From Mesorhizobium sp. (GTDB lineage Bacteria > Pseudomonadota > Alphaproteobacteria > Rhizobiales > Rhizobiaceae), in the NCBI RefSeq assembly GCF_017306585.1, contig NZ_JAFKIC010000123.1:1-59547 (forward strand): a stretch of DNA of 59,547 nucleotides, read 5' to 3'. Shown piece after piece: positions 35,285 to 46,163 of this stretch. The translations under genes and the position numbers were made by a program. Numbering within the stretch: position 1 is the first letter of the stretch; each line of letters opens with the position of its first letter. Under the pieces are notes generated by a model. The model did not search any database, was not told the origin of the DNA, and worked only from the letters and a program-made list of their open reading frames with translations.

Positions 35285-36561
35285 GATTGAATGCCGAACA
35301 GGCCAGCCATGTAGGGCGAGATGAAGCGGTTGTGCGGATCAATGTCGCGCCGCACCGCCATGGCGTCATCCCAGCGCGGATAGAGTTTTTTCAGATCGTC
35401 CGCTTTCAAACTGTGCATCTTGCCCCAGTGCGGCCGGCCGCCATACTTGCGGAAGATCGGTTCCGCCGCGCGCATGAAAGGCAGCGGATCGTTGGCCGCA
35501 TCATGGTGGATGGCGATGGAACAGGTCGGCCTCTCATAGAAAGGCGAGAGCCAGAAACGGTCCGGCGCGACGCTGCGCACCTCCATCGGGAAATAGACTT
35601 CGGGAAAGCGCTTCTCGGTCAGGTCGATGATCTCGGCCAGCGCTTTCGGCCCGTCCTCGAAGGGCAGATGATATTCCATCTCGTTGAATCTGGTCTGGCG
35701 GTCACTGGCATAGACGTTGAGCCAGTCCTGCACGTAGTCCTCGGCCGGCACCTTTTTTACCGCGCCGGTGATCAGCGCGCGCCGCAGCGAGGGCAGCCAG
35801 GCCAATCCGGTGCGCAGCCGGCGCAGCGTACGCAAGGAGCCCTCATCGTCCTCGGTCGGGCGCGTGGTGGTCGCCGCCTCGCTCAGATCGCTGGCGATGA
35901 ACTGGGCATAGCCGGAGAACGGAATGTAATAGAATTCCGCCGACCGGTGAGCGGTCATCATGGTTTCGAAATCGCGCAGCATATCGGCGATCGGCAGCAC
36001 CCATTTGCGGCGGCGCAACCGATAGGTCGCGATGTTGTTCATGGTCACTTCGCTCAACACACCGAAGGCGCCGAGCGCAACACCGGTGGCGTGGATCATG
36101 TCCTGGTCGCTGCTGCGCTTGAACTCACGGATTTTGCCGAGCCCATCGACGATCTGCACCGTTTCGAGTTGGGTATGATAGGCGCCGAGCGTCGGGCCGG
36201 AACCGTGGGTCGCGGTGCCCAGCGCGCCGCCGATCGCTTGCCGATCGATGTCGCCCATATTGGGCAGGCCCTGGCCGATGCCTTGCAGGATGTGCATCAA
36301 CGCGCCAAGGCGTGTGCCCGCCCGGACCCGCGCACGGTTGTTCGCGCTGTCATGCGATACCAACCCCTCTAGCTTTTCCAGCGAGACGATGGTGCCTTCG
36401 GACTTCACCAGCGGTGTGAAGGAATGGCCCGCGCCGACGACACGCACCGGCCCCGGCGCAGTGCGAACGAGATCGCCGAGTTCGCCTGCATCGGCCGGGC
36501 TGGCAATCAGCTTCGGTGAAGCCGTGACGAAACCCGACCAGTTGCTCCAGCTGTTCGACAT
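35281..36561 (-). CDS. D-arabinono-1,4-lactone/L-gulonolactone oxidase-like FAD enzyme
   Basis: A 426-residue vanillyl-alcohol-oxidase-family flavoprotein. The FAD-binding domain shows VRVVGAGHSFTPL and IGGALGTATHGSGPT; the C-terminal ALO domain has RPHWGKMHS and ends with IDPHNRFISPYMAGLF. Relatives oxidise aldonolactones or sugar alcohols using oxygen or other acceptors. No signal peptide is visible. Its ATG at 36561 lies 14 bases after the MFS stop, and it overlaps the PLP gene downstream, so the three are cotranscribed. Confidence 0.92.
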   Translation of the reverse strand: MSNSWSNWSGFVTASPKLIASPADAGELGDLVRTAPGPVRVVGAGHSFTPLVKSEGTIVSLEKLEGLVSHDSANNRARVRAGTRLGALMHILQGIGQGLPNMGDIDRQAIGGALGTATHGSGPTLGAYHTQLETVQIVDGLGKIREFKRSSDQDMIHATGVALGAFGVLSEVTMNNIATYRLRRRKWVLPIADMLRDFETMMTAHRSAEFYYIPFSGYAQFIASDLSEAATTTRPTEDDEGSLRTLRRLRTGLAWLPSLRRALITGAVKKVPAEDYVQDWLNVYASDRQTRFNEMEYHLPFEDGPKALAEIIDLTEKRFPEVYFPMEVRSVAPDRFWLSPFYERPTCSIAIHHDAANDPLPFMRAAEPIFRKYGGRPHWGKMHSLKADDLKKLYPRWDDAMAVRRDIDPHNRFISPYMAGLFGIQS

Positions 36562-36575
36562 GTCGCGGCAACCCG

Positions 36576-37754
36576 TCAGGCGATCACGCGGCGACGCCGC
36601 GCGACCAGGACAAACAGACCAAGCAATGCCACGCTGGCGACAGCGCTTGCGGCGGCGAATTCCGGCACCGGGCGAAAATCCTTGCCGTCGATGAGCAGCG
36701 AGGCGGCAATCGGGCCGATGGCCAGACCGAACAGCTGGGCGGCCGGCACCAGCAGCACGGCGGTGCGCGTCTCGTCGGCGGTGATCGCCAGCCTGATCTG
36801 GTAGGGCACGATGAACAGCAGGATGAAGCCCATGACCAGGGCGGCGACCCAGAATGTGGTGAGGCCCGGTCCGCTGGCCAGGATCAGCGAACTTACCAGA
36901 GCGACAAGGCCGATCGCCGCGATGGCCAGCCGATAGTCGATGCGGGCCTCGAACACGGTGGCGGTCATCGCGCCCAGGACCTGCACCGCCAGGCTTGCCG
37001 AGACGATCAGGCCGACGGTGCGGCCATCGATGCCGAACTGGGCGCCCAGCGGCTCGAGAAAAGCCCACACCGCGCCGAAAAACATGAAATAGCAGAAGAC
37101 CGACAGCAGCGCGGTGATCGAGGGAACCGTCAGCACATTGGCCAGATTCTCGTCCTTCGGCAGGTCCGCATAGTCGGCGGGGACGACAAAGGCGATCGCC
37201 AGCGACGCGACGCAGACCGCGGCGAGAACGATGAACCCGCCCGCGGATCCGGCGGCGGGAATGACATAAAGCGCCAGGACCAGGGCAAGAGCGCACTGCG
37301 CCAGCGTCTGCATGGTGACGAAATAGCCGCCAATGCGTTCGGCCCGACGCGAACGGGCGATCAATTCGGTGGCGATCGCGACCAGTCCGCCTTCGGCAAG
37401 GCCTGCGAGCGCCCGTGCGGCGATCAGGGTATTGGCGCTGGCGGCATAGGCAGTCCAGACATTGGCGAGCGCCAGCAGGAGCAGAAGGACCGCGCTTTTC
37501 CAGCGCATCGCGTGTGCCGAAAGCAGCATCGCGACGATGGCCGACCCGATCGCGATGGCGATCATCTCGGCGGTGGCGACCAGCGCCAGTTCATCGCCAC
37601 TGACATGGCCCTCGGTGTAAAGCGCCCCGAGCAGGACGGGCTGCAGGCCGAGAATGAGCAGACCGACCGATCCGATCCACAGGGCGGACGCCAGTTGCAC
37701 GCCAGTCGGATTGCCGACCAGCCAGTCGCCATCGCCGGTGCTTGTCGAAGTCAA
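36576..37754 (-). CDS. MFS transporter
   Basis: A 392-residue permease with about 12 transmembrane helices and an MFS-like loop (SRRAERIGGYFVTMQTLAQ) between helices 4 and 5. Substrate is not evident. It is the first gene of an MFS/lactone-oxidase/PLP operon and is divergent from a TetR regulator, so it probably imports or exports the compound these enzymes act on. Confidence 0.88.
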   Translation of the reverse strand: MTSTSTGDGDWLVGNPTGVQLASALWIGSVGLLILGLQPVLLGALYTEGHVSGDELALVATAEMIAIAIGSAIVAMLLSAHAMRWKSAVLLLLLALANVWTAYAASANTLIAARALAGLAEGGLVAIATELIARSRRAERIGGYFVTMQTLAQCALALVLALYVIPAAGSAGGFIVLAAVCVASLAIAFVVPADYADLPKDENLANVLTVPSITALLSVFCYFMFFGAVWAFLEPLGAQFGIDGRTVGLIVSASLAVQVLGAMTATVFEARIDYRLAIAAIGLVALVSSLILASGPGLTTFWVAALVMGFILLFIVPYQIRLAITADETRTAVLLVPAAQLFGLAIGPIAASLLIDGKDFRPVPEFAAASAVASVALLGLFVLVARRRRVIA

Positions 37755-37790
37755 AGGCGCCTCCCAACGTCCTTGCCGCTCGGCAAAAAA

Positions 37791-37807
37791 GCTGACAATC
37801 TGTCAGC
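37791..37807. promoter_or_regulatory. probable TetR operator
   Basis: GCTGACA-ATC-TGTCAGC is a perfect 7-bp-arm palindrome, 36 bases before the MFS start and 70 before the divergent tetR start. It is the obvious binding site for the adjacent TetR protein. Confidence 0.8.
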
Positions 37808-37877
37808 ATTCAAGAACCTGATACTTGATCATGTTTTTTGTCAACCAGAATTCGCAATCCCGCGAGAGAACCGGCGC

Positions 37878-38504
37878 ATGGAAGAAGCAAGGCAGACGCC
37901 GACCCAGCCGAGGCGCAGGCCCAAGCAGGAGCGCAGCCGCGAGCGCATCGACGCCATCCTGTCGACAACCATGCGGCTGATCGGTGAAAAAGGCATCGAT
38001 GCCGTCACCATGAAGGAGGTCGGCACGCTGGCCGGCGGGCCGATCGCCACCGTCTACCACTACTTTCCCAACAAATCGGCCATCCTGGCGATGCTCTATG
38101 AGCGGTTCTCGGAAGAAAGCCGCGCGCGTTTCGGCGCCATCATCGCTGAAATCAGCGAACCGGCTGACGTGACCATGGCAGCCGACCGGATGCTCGACGA
38201 CTATTACGGCCGCGTCGCCGCCGATCCGGCCATCCAGGACCTTCAGAACGCCATCCAGGCCGACAAGGCCTTGCAGCATCTCGACATTGCCGAGACCAGG
38301 CATCAATCAAAGATCTTGTGCGACCATGTCTCACCCATGCTGAGGCCCGAGCAGCGCGAGCCCTTCGCAAGACTTGTGTTCCTGATCTTCCAGCTTGCCG
38401 GCGGCGTTGTCCGCCTGGCGCTGACACAGGACAAGGAAGAAGGCCGGCGCACGATCGAGGATTATCGCTCGATCATCCACACGCAGCTGCGTTTGTTTCT
38501 TTAG
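37878..38504 (+). CDS. TetR family regulator
   Basis: A 208-residue regulator with an N-terminal helix-turn-helix (AILSTTMRLIGEKGIDAVTM, then PIATVYHYFPNKSAILAML) and a variable helical ligand-binding domain. An Arg-rich tail (QPRRRPKQERSRER) precedes the HTH. It should repress the divergent MFS/oxidase/PLP operon via the palindrome in between. The long frame upstream of 37878 is non-coding. Confidence 0.92.
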   Translation: MEEARQTPTQPRRRPKQERSRERIDAILSTTMRLIGEKGIDAVTMKEVGTLAGGPIATVYHYFPNKSAILAMLYERFSEESRARFGAIIAEISEPADVTMAADRMLDDYYGRVAADPAIQDLQNAIQADKALQHLDIAETRHQSKILCDHVSPMLRPEQREPFARLVFLIFQLAGGVVRLALTQDKEEGRRTIEDYRSIIHTQLRLFL

Positions 38505-38536
38505 GGCGCCGCCTCAAAGAAGCATCTCGCCATCGG

Positions 38537-39388
38537 CTATGCAAACTGGCGGATCAGACCCTCGAAACCATCCGCCAGATTGGCATTGCCGGCGGCCAGA
38601 AAGCTGGACAGGTTGCGGGCGCCACCCGGGGTCTTGTTGGCGTCGAGCAGCACCGCCTTGCCTTCGTGCATGACGAAATCGAACTTGCCATAGTCGAAAC
38701 CGAGCTTGCGCCTTGTCTCGCGGAGTTCTTCCGGCACGGGAACCGGCTCGCGGCGGATCGTGTCGCTGCCCTTGACCAGGTTTTGCGGCGAGACATGGCG
38801 GGTGCAGCGCTCGCGCTCGCCGCAGAATATCCAGAACCGGGCGCCAAAGCCGTCAGGCTCGGCTTCGGGAATGAATTTCTCGACGACCAGATCCTCGCGC
38901 TCGAACACGGCCTCGGCAACATCGGCGAGCGAGTTATGGATGGTGTAGCCGGCCATGACCCTCACGCCCGGGAACGGTTCCGGTTTTCCGGCGCGCCGTG
39001 ATCGCCGGTTGAGTGACTGCTCGCGCGTTCCCAGATTGTTGAGACTGCTCTTGACGATCACCGGCCCTTGCCAGCCGTCGTTCCTCCCGATCACGGCGCC
39101 GCTGATGCGGCGTTTGGAAATGTCGGCGGCACCGATGTTCAGGCAGTACGGGAAGGCCCGTGCATATTCGACATAATCGGGCGGTGTCACAGTCGCGTCG
39201 ACATGAAGCACGGCGATGTCGGCTTCCGGCTTCGCCGACGTGCCGGACAATATCTGAACGGAATGCCCACGCCGCTTCAACTCTTCCAACAGGTTGCCAA
39301 GCATGTATGGGCTCTCGCGGCGCAGAAGCAGCCCGCGCCGACGCTCGAACCTGTCAAACTCATGCGTGATAACCGCGATCCGTGCCAT
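38537..39388 (-). CDS. RimK-like ATP-grasp domain protein
   Basis: A 283-residue ATP-grasp protein. Residues 1-110 form a Rossmann-like N-domain (RIAVITHEFDRFERRRGLLL). The ATP-binding region has PVIVKSSLNNLG and LVVEKFIPEA, and the C-terminal catalytic part has GKFDFVMHEGKAVLLDANKTPGG split across the Mg-binding D/N residues. It should ligate an amino group to a carboxylate; substrate unknown. The ATG at 39388 overlaps the 5' end of the divergent methyltransferase gene. Confidence 0.8.
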   Translation of the reverse strand: MARIAVITHEFDRFERRRGLLLRRESPYMLGNLLEELKRRGHSVQILSGTSAKPEADIAVLHVDATVTPPDYVEYARAFPYCLNIGAADISKRRISGAVIGRNDGWQGPVIVKSSLNNLGTREQSLNRRSRRAGKPEPFPGVRVMAGYTIHNSLADVAEAVFEREDLVVEKFIPEAEPDGFGARFWIFCGERERCTRHVSPQNLVKGSDTIRREPVPVPEELRETRRKLGFDYGKFDFVMHEGKAVLLDANKTPGGARNLSSFLAAGNANLADGFEGLIRQFA

Positions 39389-40267
39389 GCGCCCCTGCTT
39401 GGTTTCGCAAGCGTCCTCGATTATGCGTTGCAATACAATGCCGCGTGGGTTTGGGAGCTATCGGTGACCGGTCATTGGAATCGTATTCGAGGTCACTGGC
39501 AGTTGCTTGGCCCGCCGTTGCGGCCGCCGATGGAAGCGGTGGAAACCTACAAACGAGTGCTCGATATCTCGAACTCGCATGTCGTTTTGCTGGGAGTCAC
39601 GCCGGAGCTCGCTGGACTTGGCGCGGCGATGACCGCGGTGGATGAGTCTTCCGACATGATCGCCGGAATCTGGCCCGGAGACACGGACATGCGAAAGGCG
39701 ATCCACGGTGATTGGCTCGACCTTCCTTTGCCCGATGCAGGTATGGAGGCGGCGATCGGTGACGGTTGCCTCTCGGCACTCGCCTCCTCGATCGCGCGCC
39801 AATCGCTGTTTGCGGCAATCGCGAAGACGCTACGCCCAGACGGTCGCGCCGGACTGCGTCTCTTTGCCGGTCCGGAAATACCTTACAAGCCGGCGGATGT
39901 GCAGGCGCTCGCGCTATCCGGAGCCGTGTCGACTTTCCATGAACTGAAGTGGCGTGTCGCCATGACCGCCGCCGGCAACGCACCTGACCATGCCATTCCC
40001 GTGAAGACTATCCTGGACAGGTTCGATGAGTTGTTTCCGGATCGCCAGGAACTCAGCGCTCAAACCGGGTGGGCGTTGCCTGTCATCGGCACAATCGACG
40101 TCTACCGCAACTCAAACGCCGTCTACAGCTTTGCCCCGGTCTCGGCCCTGATCAGCGAAGCCAAGGCCTTCTTCGGCGACGTCGGCACTGTTTCGACGGG
40201 CAGTTATGGATTTGCCGAGCAATGCCCGCTTTTGACCTTGCGATCGCCAAGGCGCCGAACAGCGTGA
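39362..40267 (+). CDS. class I SAM-dependent methyltransferase-like protein
   Basis: A 301-residue protein with a class I methyltransferase core: motif I region HVVLLGVTPELAGLG, the acidic strand end MTAVDESSDMIAGIWPGD and the GDWLDLPLPDAGMEAAIGDG segment that aligns with motifs II-III. It probably methylates a small molecule or protein. The assigned ATG gives a 27-base head-to-head overlap with the ATP-grasp gene; no ribosome site is visible and later in-frame starts cannot be excluded. It ends about 90 bases before the groESL promoter. Confidence 0.7.
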   Translation: MRDNRDPCHAPLLGFASVLDYALQYNAAWVWELSVTGHWNRIRGHWQLLGPPLRPPMEAVETYKRVLDISNSHVVLLGVTPELAGLGAAMTAVDESSDMIAGIWPGDTDMRKAIHGDWLDLPLPDAGMEAAIGDGCLSALASSIARQSLFAAIAKTLRPDGRAGLRLFAGPEIPYKPADVQALALSGAVSTFHELKWRVAMTAAGNAPDHAIPVKTILDRFDELFPDRQELSAQTGWALPVIGTIDVYRNSNAVYSFAPVSALISEAKAFFGDVGTVSTGSYGFAEQCPLLTLRSPRRRTA

Positions 40268-40358
40268 AGTTCGCCTCTCTTGCCGCTGGAAGTCAGTGCA
40301 TTTCCCGCAGCGGCGCGGGACGAGAAAAATTTCGCGCCACCGCCCCTTCCCCCGCACC

Positions 40359-40387
40359 TTGACTCTCAAAAGCCGCCAGCCTATTTC
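40359..40387 (+). promoter_or_regulatory. groESL promoter (sigma-70 type)
   Basis: TTGACT at 40359-40364 and TATTTC at 40382-40387 are separated by 17 bases and lie just before the CIRCE element, so transcription should start inside or next to CIRCE. Confidence 0.75.
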
Positions 40388-40396
40388 AGCGCCACG

Positions 40397-40423
40397 TTAG
40401 CACTCGCCTCAGGTGAGTGCTAA
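40397..40423. promoter_or_regulatory. CIRCE element (HrcA operator)
   Basis: TTAGCACTC and GAGTGCTAA flank exactly nine bases, a perfect match to the CIRCE inverted repeat bound by HrcA. It lies ten bases after the -10 box and 63 bases before groES, and gives heat-inducible control of groESL. Confidence 0.97.
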
Positions 40424-40486
40424 CCACAGGTCCGGCGTCGCCGGACGGAGGAACAGTTCTCACCGTTCTCATTCGAGGAAGAAAAA

Positions 40487-40783
40487 ATGGCAAAGTCGAA
40501 GTTCCGCCCGCTTCATGACCGCGTGGTCGTTCGCCGGGTTGAATCCGAATCCAAGACCGCCGGCGGGATCATCATCCCGGATACGGCGAAGGAAAAGCCG
40601 CAGGAAGGCGAGATCATCGCCGTCGGCTCGGGCGCCCGCGACGAAAACGGCAAGCTCGTCCCGCTGGACGTCAAGGCCGGCGACCGCATCCTGTTCGGCA
40701 AGTGGTCGGGCACCGAAGTCAAGCTCAATGGCGAAGACCTTCTGATCATGAAGGAATCCGACATCATGGGCATCATCGGCTGA
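40487..40783 (+). CDS. groES: co-chaperonin GroES
   Basis: A 98-residue cpn10: [21 protein letters not shown] (mobile loop follows as [16 protein letters not shown]) and the C-terminal [13 protein letters not shown]. It caps the GroEL ring during ATP-driven folding in the cytosol. GAGGAAG precedes the start; groEL follows after 65 bases. Confidence 0.99.
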   Translation: MAKSKFRPLHDRVVVRRVESESKTAGGIIIPDTAKEKPQEGEIIAVGSGARDENGKLVPLDVKAGDRILFGKWSGTEVKLNGEDLLIMKESDIMGIIG

Positions 40784-40845
40784 TTATCGGCCTCACCTTC
40801 AACTTGAATTTTCGGGCTTGATCCCAAGCCCCTGCCAGGAGCTAA

Positions 40846-42666
<1,821 letters not shown>

Positions 42667-42681
42667 CCGTCGCAGATATAG

Positions 42682-42709
42682 AAAGGGCGGCAGCGATGCC
42701 GCCCTTTTT
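42682..42709 (+). terminator. intrinsic terminator of groESL
   Basis: Arms AAAGGGCGGCA and TGCCGCCCTTT with a short GCGA loop, followed by a T run, lie directly after the repeats. Confidence 0.92.
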
Positions 42710-42980
42710 CGTTGGAAGCCTGCAACAGCCGCTGGTTGTGAAAATGCACCTTGTCGCGCTAAGCAACCTTCGCCCGCGCCCTAGGCGCCCGAGCTCAGTC
42801 GCTGCGCCATCGACGGCTGATTATCCTTTTGGCCATTTCGCCAGCAAAAACAGAAACTTCCATCGACCCTCGTGACCTCTTCACGAATTGTCGGGCAATA
42901 TTTTTTAATACATTTGAGATTACTAAACACCAAGAGCACGGCGAGGTTGCTCCAGCGTGTATCGGGTCGGGTAATCATCG
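42710..42980. other. spacer before the Tad-like operon
   Basis: About 270 bases with no gene. The part at 42895-42935 (ATATTTTTTAATACATTTGA) is markedly AT-rich and is the likely promoter area of the downstream operon, but no clean -35/-10 pair is seen. Confidence 0.5.
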
Positions 42981-45050
42981 ATGCAGTTTCTCCGACGATT
43001 TTCGCAAAACCGCGACGGCAACGTACTGATCGTCTCGGCGCTTGTGATGCCGCTGCTGATCGGCATGGCCGCTTTGGTCACGGAGTATGGTGGCGCGCTG
43101 GTCGAGCGCGCCGACAACCAGCGCGTCGCGGACCTGTCGGCCTATGCCGGCGCGCTGGCCTACAACAAGAACCAGTCCACCGCTCAAATGACAGCCACGG
43201 CTGTCAGCGTGGCGGTGCTCAACGGCGTTCCGGCCGCCAATGTGCAGGTGAGCCTGGTCGCCTCCCCCAAAACGGCCAACGTCAACGCTGTCTCGGTCTC
43301 GATCAATACCTACAAGACCCTGCTCTTGGCGCGCGTGCTGAGCGACCGCCAGCAACTGCAGATCTATGCCAATTCGGTGGCCGAGATCGGCGCGCAGCCG
43401 CAAACGCCTGGATGCATGCTGGCGCTTGACGGCACACAGACCGGCATAACGTTGAGCGGCGGCACGTCGATCTCGGCGCCGACATGCACCGTCTCCTCGA
43501 ACAACACAGTGACTGTTCCCTGCGGCACCAGCATCTCGGCGATCGGCGTCAACTACAATTCGGCCGCGGCGCCGAGCCAGCCATGCAATGGCATCACCGG
43601 CCCCGGCGGGGCGGCGGCGGTGATCACCAAGACATCGACCGCCGACCCGCTGGCGGGCAATGCGGCGGTCGCGGCCGCCGTGGCCCGCTTTTCCACAGTG
43701 TCGGCAATGTCGGCCGCTACAGCTCCTGCAGCGCCGACCAACACCACCGGCACCAACATCGACTTCGCCTGGGATCAGACCGCGACGACGAACGCGGCCA
43801 TGGCAGCCGGCTGCACCGCATCCTGGTCGCAGCCGACCTGGACGTTCAGCTGCGGCAGCAAAACAACGGTCAATCTGGGCACAGTGACCATTGGCGGCGG
43901 CATCAACCTCAACTTCGCCACGGCAGGGGCGGCCACGACCACCTACAATTTCGCGGGCGACTTCACGACCAGCGCCACCACCAATTTCGGCCCGGGCACT
44001 TACAATTTCGCCAAGACGCTGACTACGGCGGGAACCACGACTTTCGGCGCCGGCACCTACAATATCGGCAAGCAGGTCACCACCGCCGGCACCACGACGT
44101 TCGGCGCTGGCACGTTCAACTTCACCAAGGGGCTAACGACCGGTGGCGGCGCCACCACCACATTCGGCGCCGGCACTTTCAAATTCGGCATGAGCGACAA
44201 CACCTGCGGCGGCACGGCGCGGGTCAGCCTGTGCAACACCAGCACGCTTACATTCGGCGGACCGAGCACCTTCGAACTGGGTGGCGGGTTCAACAACACC
44301 GGTGGTGCGACGATCACTTTCGGCTCAGGAACATCGAACAGCTACAAGATCGGCCCCGGCGGCAATGGTGACGCCATCACGCTCGGCGGCGGCTCAAAGA
44401 CAGTCATGGCCGACGCCACCAGTTCGGGCGTATTCCAGGTCGTCGGCAATGTGAATGGCGGTGGTGGCGGCAGTTGCTTCGTCATTCCGGCCACTGCGCA
44501 GCACGACATAGAGGGCAACTTCATTGCCTCGGGCGCGGTGCTGCTCGGCGCCGGCGTCTACACGATCGATGGCTATTTCGCGCTGGGCGGGAGCGGCGGC
44601 GGCAGCGCCAGTTGCGGCGGCAGCACGATCAGCGTCAGCGGCACCAACGTGACTTTGGTGCTGTCGGGCAAGGCCAGGTCGAGTTCTGGAAGCTGCAGCG
44701 GCTATGTCTTCTGCGTGGCGGCCGGTTACAGCAACATCGTGCTGACCGCGCCACAGACCGGCGCCACGGCCAAGCTTGCCGTCATCGGGCCGACATCGAC
44801 CTCGATCACCGCCGGCGCCACCTTCGCCGAAGGCGGCTCCAATGCGCAGATTTCGGGAGCTTTCTACTTTCCTTATGGCCCTATCATTATGAATGGCGGT
44901 TCAAGCGTACTGGGCTCGCCGAGCGATACGAGCAAATGTCTGCAGATGATCGGCTCGCGCATCACCCTTTCGGGCGGCACCGCGGCAGCGTCGCAATGTA
45001 TCGCCGCCCCCGGCAGCAGCACGAGCAGCAAGGTGAGCCTCGTACAATGA
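42981..45050 (+). CDS. TadG-like exported protein with beta-repeat region
   Basis: A 689-residue protein. The N-terminal helix (NRDGNVLIVSALVMPLLIGM) and ensuing amphipathic segment match Tad/Flp TadG-type proteins. The remainder is secreted-type sequence, very rich in Gly, Thr, Ser and Asn with paired cysteines. A central block (about residues 320-403) repeats TTFGAGTYNF-like units, suggesting a beta-solenoid. No vWA MIDAS motif is present, unlike the paralogues at 16.3-20.5 kb. It is first in an operon with two TadE-like genes (ATGA overlap). Likely a pilus tip, adhesin or matrix component. Confidence 0.8.
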   Translation: MQFLRRFSQNRDGNVLIVSALVMPLLIGMAALVTEYGGALVERADNQRVADLSAYAGALAYNKNQSTAQMTATAVSVAVLNGVPAANVQVSLVASPKTANVNAVSVSINTYKTLLLARVLSDRQQLQIYANSVAEIGAQPQTPGCMLALDGTQTGITLSGGTSISAPTCTVSSNNTVTVPCGTSISAIGVNYNSAAAPSQPCNGITGPGGAAAVITKTSTADPLAGNAAVAAAVARFSTVSAMSAATAPAAPTNTTGTNIDFAWDQTATTNAAMAAGCTASWSQPTWTFSCGSKTTVNLGTVTIGGGINLNFATAGAATTTYNFAGDFTTSATTNFGPGTYNFAKTLTTAGTTTFGAGTYNIGKQVTTAGTTTFGAGTFNFTKGLTTGGGATTTFGAGTFKFGMSDNTCGGTARVSLCNTSTLTFGGPSTFELGGGFNNTGGATITFGSGTSNSYKIGPGGNGDAITLGGGSKTVMADATSSGVFQVVGNVNGGGGGSCFVIPATAQHDIEGNFIASGAVLLGAGVYTIDGYFALGGSGGGSASCGGSTISVSGTNVTLVLSGKARSSSGSCSGYVFCVAAGYSNIVLTAPQTGATAKLAVIGPTSTSITAGATFAEGGSNAQISGAFYFPYGPIIMNGGSSVLGSPSDTSKCLQMIGSRITLSGGTAAASQCIAAPGSSTSSKVSLVQ
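43938..44190 (+). repeat. coding repeats, TTFGAGTYNF-type
   Basis: Four to five imperfect units of about 18-20 residues with the core T(T/N)FG(A/P)GT(Y/F)(N/K)(F/I) followed by a K-(T/Q/G)-(L/V)-TT turn. Regular Gly/aromatic spacing suggests stacked beta-strands. Confidence 0.8.
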
Positions 45051-45652
45051 GAGCGCGGATCCCCTTCGAGAGGCACTCATATGCCAGCCGCCTCTCCTCG
45101 TTCGCCGCCTTCCTTCGGCGCGAGACATCAGGGGTATCGGCAGTCGAATTCGCGCTGGTCAGCCCGGTGCTGCTGCTCATTCTTGCCGGTACCGTCGATA
45201 TTGGCGGCTTGCTGAAAGCAAGGTTCGAGCTAAGCACAGCCGTCTCCGCGGGCTCCAACTATGCCTTGCTCAATGGCGACAAGGTCAATTCCTCCGGCGG
45301 CAGCGCGCTTGCCGGCAATATCACGACAGTCGTCGCCAGCGGTCTGGGTAGCAATGGCGGCGGGGTTCAGGTCGTCATCAACAATGGCGCGGCGGTTACC
45401 TATGACGCCAGCACATCGACCGCGACACAAACAGGCACAGCCGCCAATGCCGACCTCTGCTACTGCGTCGCCAGCTCGGGCGCCGTGGCCTGGAGCACGC
45501 CGGTGGCATGCGGCAGCGTCTGCAGCAGCGGCACGATCGCGGGAAAGTTCGTGACGATCACGGCAAGCAAGCCATACACACCTATTTTCGGCGGCCTGGG
45601 CATCGTCCAGAACGGCAACATCACCGTTCAGTCCATGGTGCAACCGCAATGA
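45047..45652 (+). CDS. TadE-like pilus protein 1
   Basis: A 201-residue minor pilin-like protein. After a basic N-region the TadE motif SGVSAVEFALVSPVLLLILAG gives one transmembrane helix with the glutamate at the position important for prepilin-like processing. The C-terminal domain is small, with CYC and a second Cys pair. Start and stop overlap its neighbours by ATGA on both sides, indicating tight translational coupling. Confidence 0.88.
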   Translation: MRARIPFERHSYASRLSSFAAFLRRETSGVSAVEFALVSPVLLLILAGTVDIGGLLKARFELSTAVSAGSNYALLNGDKVNSSGGSALAGNITTVVASGLGSNGGGVQVVINNGAAVTYDASTSTATQTGTAANADLCYCVASSGAVAWSTPVACGSVCSSGTIAGKFVTITASKPYTPIFGGLGIVQNGNITVQSMVQPQ

Positions 45653-46089
45653 GCCGCCACCGGTCATTCCTGCGCGACAGATCCGGCGCCAATGCCGTCG
45701 AGTTCGCACTTCTGTCGGTGCCGGTGCTGTTGATGCTGATGGGTACTTTCGAGTTCGGCCGCATGTACTGGGCACAGCACGTGCTGAATGAGATCGCCGC
45801 GGCAGGCGCGCGCTGCATGGGCGTGCTCCAAAGTGGATGCACGGTTAACGGCGCCTACAGCGCCGCCAGTTCGATCAGCTATATCATCAACCGGGCGGCG
45901 ACCGACGGCATCATCCTGAGCGGCGCCAACATCACAATCAACAACAACACCACCTGCTCGGGCCTGTCCGGCTTCTCGAGCGTTCAGGTTTCCTACACAT
46001 TCGCGACCGTGATGCCGGCCTTCATCACCTCACTGGCGAACGGCCCGAACCTCACCGCGCAAGCCTGCTTTCCAAACCAGGGAGCCTGA
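45649..46089 (+). CDS. TadE-like pilus protein 2
   Basis: A 146-residue TadE-family protein: RSGANAVEFALLSVPVLLML, then FEFGRMYWAQHVLNEIAAAGARC and a short Cys-containing periplasmic domain ending QACFPNQGA. Together with the preceding genes it forms a TadG/TadE/TadE module, but the secretion ATPase, prepilin peptidase and Flp pilin genes must lie elsewhere. Confidence 0.88.
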   Translation: MSRHRSFLRDRSGANAVEFALLSVPVLLMLMGTFEFGRMYWAQHVLNEIAAAGARCMGVLQSGCTVNGAYSAASSISYIINRAATDGIILSGANITINNNTTCSGLSGFSSVQVSYTFATVMPAFITSLANGPNLTAQACFPNQGA

Positions 46090-46163
46090 CGTCACACAGC
46101 GGCGTCAACGCGCTGGCCACACGGGTTTGCCGCGCAGGTTGCACACTCTTGCTGAGATTGCTC

